Of a stretch of DNA of 22,379 nucleotides, positions 1-8,400 are shown piece by piece (the first letter of the stretch is position 1; each line of letters starts with the position of its first letter). A program made the translations under genes and the position numbers. The DNA comes from an uncultured Lachnospiraceae bacterium. Its GTDB lineage: Bacteria; Bacillota; Clostridia; Lachnospirales; Lachnospiraceae. Where the stretch lies: positions 1 through 22,379 of the forward strand of contig CAMWOK010000010.1 in the NCBI GenBank assembly GCA_947175845.1. Reading direction: 5' to 3'. The notes beneath the pieces are model-generated. The model saw nothing but the letters and a program-made list of their open reading frames with translations. It did not search any database and had not been told where the DNA came from.

Positions 1-30
1 ATAAAGAAGTTGGAGGAGCAGTTTAGATGA
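1..30 (+). CDS. C-terminal tail of an upstream gene (partial)
   Basis: Reading frame 1 is open from the left edge to a TGA at 28-30 and encodes the tail IKKLEEQFR. The TGA overlaps the ATG of the next gene in an ATGA junction, the same arrangement seen several times further along this operon, which is the main reason to prefer this frame. Frame 3 is also open, ending in TAG at 24-26, so the assignment is tentative. The product cannot be identified from nine residues. Confidence 0.4.
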   Translation: MKKLEEQFR

Positions 31-725
31 AGACAGTTTTGGTTGTGGCGGCCCACCCGGACGACGAGATACTTGGCGTCGGCGGGACAGTGGCAAGGCA
101 CGCGGCACAAGGCGATGCCGTCTATGCCCTCATTCTGGGGGAGGGACAGACCTCGCGCGGTGTGAACAGGGAGGATACGGACAGGGAGATTGTGGAGGCG
201 CTCCACACAAACACGCTCGAGAGCGCAGCAGAGGCAGGGTACCGGGAGGTTTTTTTTGCGGATTTTCCAGACAACCGCTTCGATGATGTCGATCTGCTCG
301 ACCTTGTGAAGGTGGTGGAGCACTATATCCAGAAGGTACAGCCGCAGACGGTCTATACGCATTACAGCGGCGATTTGAATGTTGACCACCAGTATACGGC
401 GCGCGCGGTGCTCACGGCGACAAGGCCGATCGGCGGCTGTGTGGAGGAGATTTATGCCTTTGAGACGCTGTCTTCCACGGAGTGGAATTTTGACTGCAGC
501 GCGCAGCCTGCCTTCTGCCCGAATGTGTTTGTGGACATCACAGACTACTACGACACAAAGGTGCAGGCGATGCGCTGCTATGTGTCTGAGCTGTGTACCT
601 TTCCGCACCCAAGGAGCCTAGAAGGAATGGACGCGCTGTCTAAGGTGCGCGGGATGACGGCGGGCATGGAGCGCGCGGAGGCGTTTATGCTCGTCAGGAA
701 ATTAAGGAAGAGGGCAGAGGACTGA
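27..725 (+). CDS. PIG-L/LmbE family deacetylase
   Basis: A 232-residue cytoplasmic protein of the PIG-L/LmbE zinc-dependent N-deacetylase family, whose members remove acetyl groups from GlcNAc-type sugars on nucleotide, lipid or small-molecule carriers. The signature AHPDDEILGVGG lies at residues 9-20, so His10 and Asp13 are expected zinc ligands and Asp12 the likely base. His121, in NVDHQYTA, fits the third ligand. The C-terminal segment ending ERAEAFMLVRKL is typical of the family and the length is normal. The start follows GGAGGAG (12-18) by 8 bases. Only one base separates it from the PseG-like gene, suggesting a shared pathway, for example processing of a nucleotide-activated amino sugar. 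The substrate is not readable from sequence. Confidence 0.88.
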   Translation: MKTVLVVAAHPDDEILGVGGTVARHAAQGDAVYALILGEGQTSRGVNREDTDREIVEALHTNTLESAAEAGYREVFFADFPDNRFDDVDLLDLVKVVEHYIQKVQPQTVYTHYSGDLNVDHQYTARAVLTATRPIGGCVEEIYAFETLSSTEWNFDCSAQPAFCPNVFVDITDYYDTKVQAMRCYVSELCTFPHPRSLEGMDALSKVRGMTAGMERAEAFMLVRKLRKRAED

Positions 726-726
726 G

Positions 727-1812
727 ATGTTATATATTCGAGCAGATGGCAATACAGAGATTGGTATGGGACATGTGATGCGCTGTCTGTCTGTTGCGGA
801 GGCTGCAGCGGAGCTTGACTGTCTGCAGCCTCCGGTCTTTGTCACGGCGGACGCGGGATGCCGTGCGATGATAGAGGACAGGGGATTTCGCGCAATTGTG
901 CTCAACACGGATTTCCGGGATATGATGAGCGAGCTGCCACAGCTTGCGCAGCTGTTTGACAGAAAGAGCGATGTGCTGCTTGTGGACAGCTATCAGGCGG
1001 GTGCAGAGTACTATCGTGCGCTTCGCAGGCTTGTGAAGGTGGCATGTTTTGAGGATATGGGGGAAGCCTGTCCGGTTGACCTGCTTATCAATTACAATAT
1101 CTATGCGCCACAGCTTGCACAGACGTACAAAGGTGCGCCGGCGGACTGCGTGCCTGCAAAGATACTGCTGGGCGCAGCGTACATGCCGCTTCGAAAAGCA
1201 TTTCAGGAGCCGGCAGCGTATCAGGTCCGAGATAAAGTGACAGATGTTATGATAACGACAGGGGGGAGCGATCCCTACTTTGCGACAGCGGCCATTGCAG
1301 ACGCGCTGTGCGCGGACAAGATGATTGCAGAGCAGGGGATACACCTGCATTTGGTGAGCGGTCCTTTCAACCAATTTGCGGACGCGCTCAGACACAGATA
1401 CCCGCGCCAGGCGGATCAGGGGGAAACAGCCGCAGTGCGCGTCACGGTTCACGAGTGCGTGGCCGACATGCGCAGCCTGATTCTCCAAAGCGATGTGGTT
1501 ATATCGGCGGCGGGAAGCACGATCTATGAAGTCAGTTCTGCAGGCGTGCCGATGATTGTCTTTTATTTTGCGGAGAATCAGCGCCAGGGCGCCGAGGCGG
1601 TGGCGCGGCTAACCGGGATTGTCAACGCGGGATGCTTTTTTGTGGATGGCGCCGGCGTGGCAGAGAACATCCGAAAGACACTGCGGCGGTGTATACAGGA
1701 CAAGGCATACCGGGAGCGCCTGTGGGAGCAGGAGCGCGTGCTCGTCGACGGAAAAGGGGCACGGCGCACCGCAGGGCAGCTGGCAGGTCTTCTGCGTGTG
1801 GAAGTGGGGTAG
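727..1812 (+). CDS. pseG: PseG/SpsG-like UDP-sugar hydrolase or glycosyltransferase
   Basis: A 361-residue GT-B fold protein of the PseG/SpsG family. PseG removes UDP from UDP-2,4-diacetamido-2,4,6-trideoxy-altrose in pseudaminic acid synthesis; related proteins act on other nucleotide sugars or transfer sugars. The N-terminal motif IRADGNTEIGMGHVMRC (residues 4-20) is diagnostic, and His16 corresponds to the catalytic His of Campylobacter PseG. The C-terminal half carries the donor-site loop TTGGSDPYFAT and the conserved ISAAGSTIYE. The protein is longer than Campylobacter PseG (274 residues) and closer to the Bacillus SpsG type. No nonulosonate synthase (PseI/NeuB) or CMP-transferase lies in the window, so a nonulosonate role depends on genes to the left. 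The family call is firm; the exact substrate is inferred. Confidence 0.8.
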   Translation: MLYIRADGNTEIGMGHVMRCLSVAEAAAELDCLQPPVFVTADAGCRAMIEDRGFRAIVLNTDFRDMMSELPQLAQLFDRKSDVLLVDSYQAGAEYYRALRRLVKVACFEDMGEACPVDLLINYNIYAPQLAQTYKGAPADCVPAKILLGAAYMPLRKAFQEPAAYQVRDKVTDVMITTGGSDPYFATAAIADALCADKMIAEQGIHLHLVSGPFNQFADALRHRYPRQADQGETAAVRVTVHECVADMRSLILQSDVVISAAGSTIYEVSSAGVPMIVFYFAENQRQGAEAVARLTGIVNAGCFFVDGAGVAENIRKTLRRCIQDKAYRERLWEQERVLVDGKGARRTAGQLAGLLRVEVG

Positions 1813-1815
1813 CAT

Positions 1816-4734
1816 ATGACGTTTCAGGGTCAGGGATTTCGGAAGAGAAGACAATTAAATTACGAGCTGCTGCGCATACTGGCGATGCTGATGATAGTGA
1901 GTCTCCACTATCTGAGCAAAGGCGGACTGCTCGGGGATCCGGCAAGGGCGGACATGACAGCGGTGGGATACACCGCATGGCTGGTCGAGGCATTCTGTAT
2001 AGTGGCGGTCAATGTCTATGTGCTGATCAGCGGATACTTTGGGGTGGATGCGAAAGAAAGCCCGGCGGACGGGGAGCAGATTACACTGCGCAGCGTGCTG
2101 AGACGACCGCTCAGAATATGGATGCAGGTGTTTTTTTATTCCATGCTGTTCGGGTGCGGTGCGCTTGTATTCGGCCTCGCGGAGTTTGATCTCTACCAGT
2201 TTTTTTCGTACTGTTTTCCGATTGTGACGGAACATTACTGGTTTGCGACATACTATGTGGTTCTGTGCCTGCTGATGCCGTTTTTAAATGCCGGCATGAC
2301 ATATCTGGATCAGAGGAAAGCGCGATGTCTGCTGTTTGGGTTCGTGCTGGTACTCAGCGTGTCAAAAACCGTCATTCCAATGAAACTTCCGTGGGACAAA
2401 GGCGGTTATGACAGTCTGTGGTTTGTGGTGCTGTATCTGACAGGAGCATATCTGAGGCGGTACGGTCTGCCGGCTGTCCAGACAAGATGGAAGGCTGCGG
2501 CGCTGTACGGAGGCAGTGTGACGGCTGTTTTTGCATCCTTTTTCCTGATTCGGATGATTTATCTGAGGACGGGAAGCCTCGGGGCGATGATCCAGTATGG
2601 ATACACTTACAATTTTCTGTTTTGCTATACAGGCGCTGTGGGGCTTTTTCTGCTGTTCGGGGCGTTTCGGCGGGACGGAAGTGCAGATGGGATAAGGTCA
2701 GGTGTGCCGGAGCGGTTTCGCAAACCGATCGAGCTGCTTTCGGAAGCATCCTTTGGCGTCTACCTGATTCATGAGCACATCAATATCCGATATGCGTGGC
2801 CGCGGTGGTTTCAGTGCGGTGCGCAGACCCAAAATTCTGTCGCGGGCTTTCTGGTGCACATGCTCTTGAGCGTGCTGTGCGTATATCTGGTCTGCACGGT
2901 CATCGAACTGATTCGGCGAAGGGGTGCGCGCACAATCCTGCCCGCACTGATTTTGCTGCTGTATCCGCTGCGCCATGCGCTGACAGGGGTGGACTTGATG
3001 GATGCAGGATATGCGCTTGGGAATTACCGTTTTTTTGAGGCGCTGAACGAGACGTGGAAGCTTGCGACCTACCTGGCAAACAGAGCTGGAATACTGCTTT
3101 CCAAGCTGCCATTCGGAGCGGGCTGGGCGGGAATGAACGTGTACTGCGGACTTCTTCTGGGCGCGGCGGCGGCCGGCGTGTACCTGTTTCTGCAAAGGCG
3201 GTATGGGCAGAAACGCGGGTTGATTTGTGCGCTTCTGTTTGCAGCAGAGCTGACAGCGCTCTCCCTGTGCTGGGCGCCGGTTGTTATTTTATACCATTAT
3301 CTTGGTTATCTGCTTATGACAGCGGCTGTTATTGTATTGTATGTGGCGATCGTGAAGGATCGCACACCGTATTTTGTCGCTGCAGGTATCATACTGGGGA
3401 TTTGTGTTGCAGTGCGGATGCCAAACATTACATTTATGGCGCTGATTCTGCCTGTGTGGTGCGACTGTTTCTGGAAGCGCAGCGGGCAGAGGCGGGACTT
3501 GACCGACTGCGCAGGGAACCAGTTATGGTTCCGGAAGCTGATCACACGCACTCTGTACTGTGTCGGCGGCTACCTTGCCGGGGTGGCAATACCGCTGGCA
3601 GCAATCTGTGTGCGCTACGGACTGGCCGCGTACCCGCGGATGATCGCCGCGCTGTTTGGCATGACGGACCACGCGGCGGATTATAAGCCGGCCTCGATGG
3701 TCACGGCGATGTTTGGCGACTATATCCAGTACAGTGTATGGCTGATCTTGTTTGTGTGCTATCTGGCGGCGGGGATGTTGTTTTTCCGTGTTTTGCACAG
3801 ATTTGTCCAGGGCGTGGACAGAGCACGGGCATGTGAAAAGAAAATAACGGTTGTTTTTTGGATTCTGTACGCGGTGGGGCTGGCAGTGCTGCTGCGCTTC
3901 TGCTATGGCAGGGGAATGTTCGGGTTTGATTACAGTGAATATTTTAGCATGTACAAGTGGGTGACTGTCTATCTGCTGATTGTGCTCGGCATGTGTGCAT
4001 GGCTGCTGCTGGATAAGCGCGCCGACAGCGATTTAAAATTATGGGCGGTATTTCTGCCTGTCATCATTCTTGTCACACCGCTCGGCAGCAATAACGGGCT
4101 TTATCCGATCATCAACAACCTGCTTCTGGTGATGCCGGTGTCGCTGCTGATGGCGCGCGAGGCGCTGGCTTTGGCAAAGAAGGAATTTGCATTCCGGCTG
4201 GTGTTCGGGACTGTGCTTGTGTGCACGGCAGTGCAGAGCATTTTGTTTGGCGTCGGCTTTGTCTTTCATGACGCGGGCGCACGGGGGGCTGGACAGGACG
4301 AGAACAGCCGTCTTGTACTGCAGTGTGACAGCGCGGGGGCAGGGCTTTTGACAACGGCGGACAGAAAAGCGGCTGTCGAGGAGCTCGACACGTATCTGTA
4401 CGAGAACAGACTGAATCAGAAACAGGTGATATTGTATGGGGATATTCCGGGTATGGCCTATCTGTTTGGCATGGAGCCTGCGATATCGACGACCTGGGCG
4501 GATCTGGACTCTTATGACATGGCGTTATTGAATGAGGAGCTTGCGCGCGTGGCAGAAGGTTTTGCCGCAGGGAGCCTGCCTGTTATGATCGTGGGGCGCG
4601 CGTCCGCAGATCCGCTGACAGAAGCGGACGGACTCAAGTACCAGAAGCTGCGGATCCTTACGGATTTTGCGGCGGAAAATGGCTACAGGCAGTGTTTTGA
4701 GAATGAGGCGTACCGGGTGTTTTGTGTATATTAA
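1816..4734 (+). CDS. Acyltransferase-3 domain fused to a GT-C-like membrane protein
   Basis: A 972-residue integral membrane protein with two parts. Residues about 14-370 match the acyltransferase-3 family (sugar O-acetylases, about 10 membrane helices): YELLRILAMLMIVSLHYLS carries the conserved Arg20 and His31, and FGVYLIHEH (His319, His321) sits near the domain end. After an arginine-rich turn (residues 367-372) a new set of helices begins. Its first outward loop, VDLMDAGYALGNY (Asp393, Asp396), resembles the acidic first loop of GT-C polyprenyl-phosphate-sugar glycosyltransferases, and a soluble tail of about 150 residues follows (818-972). Each part is about as long as a stand-alone protein. 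The frame is open throughout, with no stop or shift at the join. It starts 3 bases after the PseG-like gene with a weak GTGGGG site. The likely role is O-acetylation plus sugar transfer on the outer face; the second activity is inferred. Confidence 0.8.
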   Translation: MTFQGQGFRKRRQLNYELLRILAMLMIVSLHYLSKGGLLGDPARADMTAVGYTAWLVEAFCIVAVNVYVLISGYFGVDAKESPADGEQITLRSVLRRPLRIWMQVFFYSMLFGCGALVFGLAEFDLYQFFSYCFPIVTEHYWFATYYVVLCLLMPFLNAGMTYLDQRKARCLLFGFVLVLSVSKTVIPMKLPWDKGGYDSLWFVVLYLTGAYLRRYGLPAVQTRWKAAALYGGSVTAVFASFFLIRMIYLRTGSLGAMIQYGYTYNFLFCYTGAVGLFLLFGAFRRDGSADGIRSGVPERFRKPIELLSEASFGVYLIHEHINIRYAWPRWFQCGAQTQNSVAGFLVHMLLSVLCVYLVCTVIELIRRRGARTILPALILLLYPLRHALTGVDLMDAGYALGNYRFFEALNETWKLATYLANRAGILLSKLPFGAGWAGMNVYCGLLLGAAAAGVYLFLQRRYGQKRGLICALLFAAELTALSLCWAPVVILYHYLGYLLMTAAVIVLYVAIVKDRTPYFVAAGIILGICVAVRMPNITFMALILPVWCDCFWKRSGQRRDLTDCAGNQLWFRKLITRTLYCVGGYLAGVAIPLAAICVRYGLAAYPRMIAALFGMTDHAADYKPASMVTAMFGDYIQYSVWLILFVCYLAAGMLFFRVLHRFVQGVDRARACEKKITVVFWILYAVGLAVLLRFCYGRGMFGFDYSEYFSMYKWVTVYLLIVLGMCAWLLLDKRADSDLKLWAVFLPVIILVTPLGSNNGLYPIINNLLLVMPVSLLMAREALALAKKEFAFRLVFGTVLVCTAVQSILFGVGFVFHDAGARGAGQDENSRLVLQCDSAGAGLLTTADRKAAVEELDTYLYENRLNQKQVILYGDIPGMAYLFGMEPAISTTWADLDSYDMALLNEELARVAEGFAAGSLPVMIVGRASADPLTEADGLKYQKLRILTDFAAENGYRQCFENEAYRVFCVY

Positions 4735-4744
4735 TTTCAAAACC

Positions 4745-4773
4745 TTGCCAAAATCTTATGAAAAGAGTACAAT
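4745..4773 (+). promoter_or_regulatory. Consensus-like housekeeping sigma promoter upstream of rffA
   Basis: The 85-base AT-rich gap after the fusion gene contains TTGCCA (4745-4750) and TACAAT (4768-4773) separated by exactly 17 bases, five of six matches to each consensus hexamer. Transcription would start near 4780, about 40 bases before the chosen start codon. No terminator-like hairpin precedes it, so it would add to read-through from upstream. Confidence 0.65.
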
Positions 4774-4819
4774 GAAACGAGAAATAAATTCCCAGAATAA
4801 GGAAAGGCATGGTTGCAGG

Positions 4820-5950
4820 ATGATCAATTTTAACGTACCGCCATATATGGGCAGGGAGATAGAATATATTAAGCAGGCCGTCGAGAATCAAAAAATATGC
4901 GGAGACGGTCCGTTCACGAAACGATGCAGCGAGTGGGTAGAGCAGTACACAGGCGCGGCGAAGTGTCTGCTGACGCCCTCCTGCACGCAGGCGACAGAGC
5001 TTGCGGCCCTGCTGATTGACGTGAAGGAGGGGGATGAGGTGATCATGCCCTCGTACACCTTCGTTTCCACGGCGGACGCGTTTGTGCTCCGCGGTGCCAC
5101 TGCAGTGTTTGTCGACATACGGCCGGATACCATGAACATAGACGAGCGTCTGATCGAGCAGGCGGTGACGGAGCGGACGCGGGCGATTGTCCCGATGCAC
5201 TATGCGGGCGTCGCCTGCGAGATGGATACTATCATGGAGATCGCGCGGCGGCACAATCTCTTTGTGGTGGAGGATGCGGCGCAGGGAATGGCGGCGACCT
5301 ACAAGGGCAGACAGCTTGGCGCGATCGGAGATTTCGGGTGTTATTCTTTCCATGAAACCAAGAATCTGAGCATGGGTGAGGGCGGTGCGCTGCTGATCCA
5401 GGATGCGGGCTATATCACGGAAGCGGAGATCATCCGCGAGAAGGGCACGAACCGATCCCAGTACTACCGGGGACAGGTGGACAAGTACCGCTGGATGAAC
5501 TACGGTTCGTCCTACCTGCCAAGCGACATGAACGCGGCGTATCTCTGGGCACAGATCGAGCAGATTGACGCGATCACTGCCAAGCGCGTGGCGCTGTGGA
5601 ACCAGTACAATGCTTTGCTGCAGCCGCTGCGGGAGCGGGGGCTTGTGGAGCTTCCCCATGTGCCAAAGGGCTGTGTCCACAACGGGCATATGTACTATAT
5701 CAAAGCAAAGGATCTCGAGGAGCGCACCCGGCTTATCGATTTTCTCAAGGAAAACGGGATCTGGGCAGTGTTTCACTATGTGCCGCTGCACACGGCGCCT
5801 GCCGGGTTGAAATTTGGCAGGTTTGCAGGTGAGGATGTGTACACGACAAGGGAGAGCGACCGGCTGCTGCGCCTGCCGATGTTCTATGCGCTGACGCCCG
5901 CTGAGGTCGACTATATCGCAAGTAAGGTGAAGGAGTTCTATCACGTATGA
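4820..5950 (+). CDS. rffA: dTDP-4-amino-4,6-dideoxygalactose transaminase (WecE/RffA)
   Basis: A PLP-dependent DegT/DnrJ/EryC1/StrS aminotransferase, very close to enterobacterial WecE/RffA, which converts dTDP-4-keto-6-deoxyglucose to dTDP-4-amino-4,6-dideoxygalactose with glutamate as amino donor. Matching blocks run end to end: CGDGPFTKRC, LLTPSCTQATELAALL, EVIMPSYTFVSTADAFVLRG, HYAGVACEMDTIM, EDAAQG, SFHETKNLS with the PLP lysine at Lys181, EIIREKGTNRSQ, and RLLRLPMFY. From the ATG at 4820 the protein has 376 residues, the length of E. coli WecE, and begins MINFNVPP like that enzyme (MIPFNAPP). An in-frame ATG at 4772 would add 16 residues with no family counterpart and overlaps the promoter -10 box. 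The next gene overlaps its stop by 4 bases. dTDP-sugar supply genes are not in the window. Confidence 0.92.
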   Translation: MINFNVPPYMGREIEYIKQAVENQKICGDGPFTKRCSEWVEQYTGAAKCLLTPSCTQATELAALLIDVKEGDEVIMPSYTFVSTADAFVLRGATAVFVDIRPDTMNIDERLIEQAVTERTRAIVPMHYAGVACEMDTIMEIARRHNLFVVEDAAQGMAATYKGRQLGAIGDFGCYSFHETKNLSMGEGGALLIQDAGYITEAEIIREKGTNRSQYYRGQVDKYRWMNYGSSYLPSDMNAAYLWAQIEQIDAITAKRVALWNQYNALLQPLRERGLVELPHVPKGCVHNGHMYYIKAKDLEERTRLIDFLKENGIWAVFHYVPLHTAPAGLKFGRFAGEDVYTTRESDRLLRLPMFYALTPAEVDYIASKVKEFYHV

Positions 5951-7827
5951 TGGATGACCGCACAGGAGGAAAGGCAGCAAAAGTGTGTGGTGCTTTTGTC
6001 TATACCCTTTTGCTTGCGCTGCTTTTATCCGCACAGTTTGATTTTTACTACGATCTGAATGATGATACCATGATAAAGGATATTGTGTCGGGAGCTTATA
6101 CAGGCCGGCCGAGCGGCCACTGTATCCAGATGCTGTATCCTTTGGCGTGGTGTATTGCGCTTTTTTACAGAGCCATTCCGTCCATTCCATGGTATGGCTT
6201 GTTTTTGTGTCTGTGTCAGTTTGGCGTGGTCTTTCTGATCGCGGCAAGGCTTCTGTCTGTCATGCCCGGCGCAAAGGCGCGATGCATGGCGCTTATGGCG
6301 GAGGCGGTGCTGGTGCTCGGAGTGTTTCTGCGGGTGTCTGTGGTGATACAGTATAGTGTCACTTCCGGGATCTGCATGACAGGGGCGGTGTTTTTGTTCC
6401 TGACAGCGCCGGAGGCGGACCGGGCATCTGTATTTTTCCGAAGAAATCTTACGCCCATGGTTCTTGTCATTCTGGCCTTTCTGATCAGGACGGGGGTCTG
6501 CATCATGCTTCTGCCGTTTCTGCTGTTTGCGGGACTTGCAAAGTGGTGCGGCGAAGCAAAATTTTTCACTGTGGTCAATTTCCGAAAATATGTCACGTTG
6601 ATTGTCACGGCGCTCCTGTGCATGGCGGCAGTGTACTCGCTGGACATGGTGGCGTACCGGGGGAGCGAGTGGAGCAGTTTTTGCCGGTTCTTTGACGCGC
6701 GCACGAAACTGTATGATTTTTATGGACTGCCTGCCTACGAGGAAAACAGGGAGTTTTATGACGCTATCGGACTGTCCCGGGAGTCATACACCCTTCTGGA
6801 AAATTATAATTTCGCTCTGGATGAGTCGATCGACACATGGAGGCTCGAATCGATCGCGGCGTACCAGGAACAGCTGGCGGGTGAGGGAAAGGGGCTGCAG
6901 GATACCTTTGGCTTTGTCAGCAAAAAAAGCCCGCGTGAGGCGCTGTCAGCCTACAGGGACCAGATTCTCTCAGACCTTGTGACGGCGTGGGAGTTGCTGC
7001 GGCTGCCAAAGCCCGCGGGCGCGTACTACGCAGGTGCGCAGAAAGCGCTTTGCGGCATTGCGGTTGCTGCAGTGTACTTGTGGTATCTGCTGCGGTGCGC
7101 TGTGCCTGCGCGCGGGAAAGAGCGTCTGAGCTGCGTGGGGAAAGTGCTGTGCATCGCTGCAGTCCGCAGTGTGATGTGGCTGTATCTGTGCATGGTGGAC
7201 AGGGTGCTCGACCGGGTCGCCGTGCCGCTTCTGATGGCGGAGTTTGCCACGGTGGCCGGACTTCTGCTCTGTGACAAGCCCACGGAGGATGCCGCTGGGA
7301 GATTCCGGGCAGTGAAAGCGGCAATCTGTCTGCTGGCTGTCGCAGGAACTGCCGCGGGGGCCGCAGCAAACCTGCACAATGTCCATGCGGAGTACGGGCT
7401 GCGCGCGGTCTCCGACGAACGCTGGAACGCACTGATGGATTATTGTCGAAAAAATGGAAATAATTATTATGTGATCGATGTGTACTCGTCGACGTCCTAC
7501 CAGGGGATTCCCTACTCGGAAAAACTGTTTGCAAACGTGGATAACACCTGCAGAAATTTTGACCTCTGCGGAGGCTGGGCGGCGAAAAGTCCGCTTGCGC
7601 GACAGAAGCTGGGACAGTTTCGCATCCGGGATATCCAGAGTGCACTCTGCAGTTCCAAACAGGGCAGGGCGAGGGCGTATTTTGTGGTGCGGGCCGGCGG
7701 GGAGCTTGAGTGGCTTGTGCGCTACTATGAAAAGCGCGGGACAAAGATAGAGCTCAGGTGCGTTGACCGCATTTGGGCAGGCACGGCGGAGCCGGCGTTT
7801 GATGTCTATGAACTGGCTAGAAAGTAA
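5947..7827 (+). CDS. GT-C-like polytopic membrane glycosyltransferase
   Basis: A 626-residue membrane protein. The first helix (about residues 12-29) leads into an acidic outward loop, FYYDLNDDTMIKDIVSGAY, with Asp36, Asp39 and Asp40, then RPSGHCIQMLYPLAW. This is the arrangement of GT-C membrane glycosyltransferases, which take sugars from polyprenyl-phosphate donors on the outer face. Several hydrophobic segments follow up to about residue 470, and a soluble tail of about 150 residues closes the protein. The same plan (helix, acidic loop, helices, soluble tail) appears in the second half of the fusion protein at 1816-4734. The start overlaps the rffA stop by 4 bases, with AAGGAG at 5930-5935; a second ATG at 5950 is equally possible. 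The enzyme class is inferred from architecture; no single catalytic motif proves it. Confidence 0.65.
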   Translation: MMDDRTGGKAAKVCGAFVYTLLLALLLSAQFDFYYDLNDDTMIKDIVSGAYTGRPSGHCIQMLYPLAWCIALFYRAIPSIPWYGLFLCLCQFGVVFLIAARLLSVMPGAKARCMALMAEAVLVLGVFLRVSVVIQYSVTSGICMTGAVFLFLTAPEADRASVFFRRNLTPMVLVILAFLIRTGVCIMLLPFLLFAGLAKWCGEAKFFTVVNFRKYVTLIVTALLCMAAVYSLDMVAYRGSEWSSFCRFFDARTKLYDFYGLPAYEENREFYDAIGLSRESYTLLENYNFALDESIDTWRLESIAAYQEQLAGEGKGLQDTFGFVSKKSPREALSAYRDQILSDLVTAWELLRLPKPAGAYYAGAQKALCGIAVAAVYLWYLLRCAVPARGKERLSCVGKVLCIAAVRSVMWLYLCMVDRVLDRVAVPLLMAEFATVAGLLLCDKPTEDAAGRFRAVKAAICLLAVAGTAAGAAANLHNVHAEYGLRAVSDERWNALMDYCRKNGNNYYVIDVYSSTSYQGIPYSEKLFANVDNTCRNFDLCGGWAAKSPLARQKLGQFRIRDIQSALCSSKQGRARAYFVVRAGGELEWLVRYYEKRGTKIELRCVDRIWAGTAEPAFDVYELARK

Positions 7828-7848
7828 AAAGGAGATATTTAGATTCGT

Positions 7849-8391
7849 ATGGAACCGATGAAAAAGGATTTGGAGATAAGGGGACAGCAGATTTATCTGA
7901 GGCCGATCACGGCGGACGACACGGAGATGGCGGTGCGCTGGCGCAACATGCCGGTGGTGGTGGAAAATTTTATCTACCGCAGGCCAGTCAGCCGCACAGA
8001 CCACGAGAACTGGCTTGCCGGAAAGGTATTTACAGGGCAGGTGCACCAGTTTATTGTGTGCAGAATAGAGGATGGCCTGCCGCTCGGATCGATTTATCTC
8101 CAGAATTTCGAGGAGGAGAACCGGAAGGCAGAGTGGGGGATATATCTCGGGGAGGAACAGGCATACGGAAAGGGCATCGGCACGGAGTCCGCAAGGCTGG
8201 TTCTGGAGTATGCGTTCACCGCGCTTGGGATGCACAAGGTGGTGTCGCGTGTGCTGGCGCGGAACAAGGCGAGCATCCGCATGAACGAGAAGGCGGGGTA
8301 TGTGCAGGAGGCGTATTTGAAAGATGAGCTCTTTTTGGACGGGCAGTTTGAGGATCTGATCCTGTTTGGAGCCATCAATCCGAGAGGATGA
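7849..8391 (+). CDS. GNAT N-acetyltransferase (PseH/RimL-like)
   Basis: A 180-residue cytoplasmic GNAT-fold acetyltransferase of the RimJ/RimL-PseH group. It begins with the beta strand IYLRPITADD, followed by MAVRWRN. The acetyl-CoA pyrophosphate loop lies in EEQAYGKGIGTESARLVL, and the C-terminal motif RVLARNKASIRMNEKAGY is characteristic. PseH-type members acetylate the 4-amino group of 4-amino-4,6-dideoxy sugar nucleotides, so the most economical role here is acetylation of the WecE product to dTDP-Fuc4NAc, although the PglE product is an alternative. GGAG at 7831-7834 lies 14 bases before the ATG, which is long; a second in-frame ATG occurs at 7858. It sits between a GT-C-like protein and a polyprenyl-phosphate sugar transferase. 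Confidence 0.82.
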   Translation: MEPMKKDLEIRGQQIYLRPITADDTEMAVRWRNMPVVVENFIYRRPVSRTDHENWLAGKVFTGQVHQFIVCRIEDGLPLGSIYLQNFEEENRKAEWGIYLGEEQAYGKGIGTESARLVLEYAFTALGMHKVVSRVLARNKASIRMNEKAGYVQEAYLKDELFLDGQFEDLILFGAINPRG

Positions 8392-8393
8392 GG
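8390..8393 (+). promoter_or_regulatory. Ribosome binding site favouring a TTG start
   Basis: GAGG here lies 7 bases before TTG at 8401, the usual spacing, but 13 bases before the ATG at 8407. Both starts are in frame and differ by two residues, so the choice does not affect function. Confidence 0.45.
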
Positions 8394-8400
8394 TGAGCAT

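Noticed and set aside
1632..2189. A + strand frame of 185 codons spanning the end of the PseG-like gene and the start of the fusion gene
   Set aside because: It overlaps two well-supported genes in another frame and its translation is low-complexity Gly/Arg-rich.
4667..4819. Upstream in-frame extension of the WecE-like gene
   Set aside because: It would overlap the fusion gene and the promoter, and starting at 4820 gives exactly the family length and N-terminus.
4658..6247. Long minus-strand open frame of 529 codons opposite rffA
   Set aside because: It lies antisense to a clearly identified enzyme, its translation is rich in His, Arg and Gln with no recognisable domain, and it reflects the codon bias of the GC-rich + strand gene.
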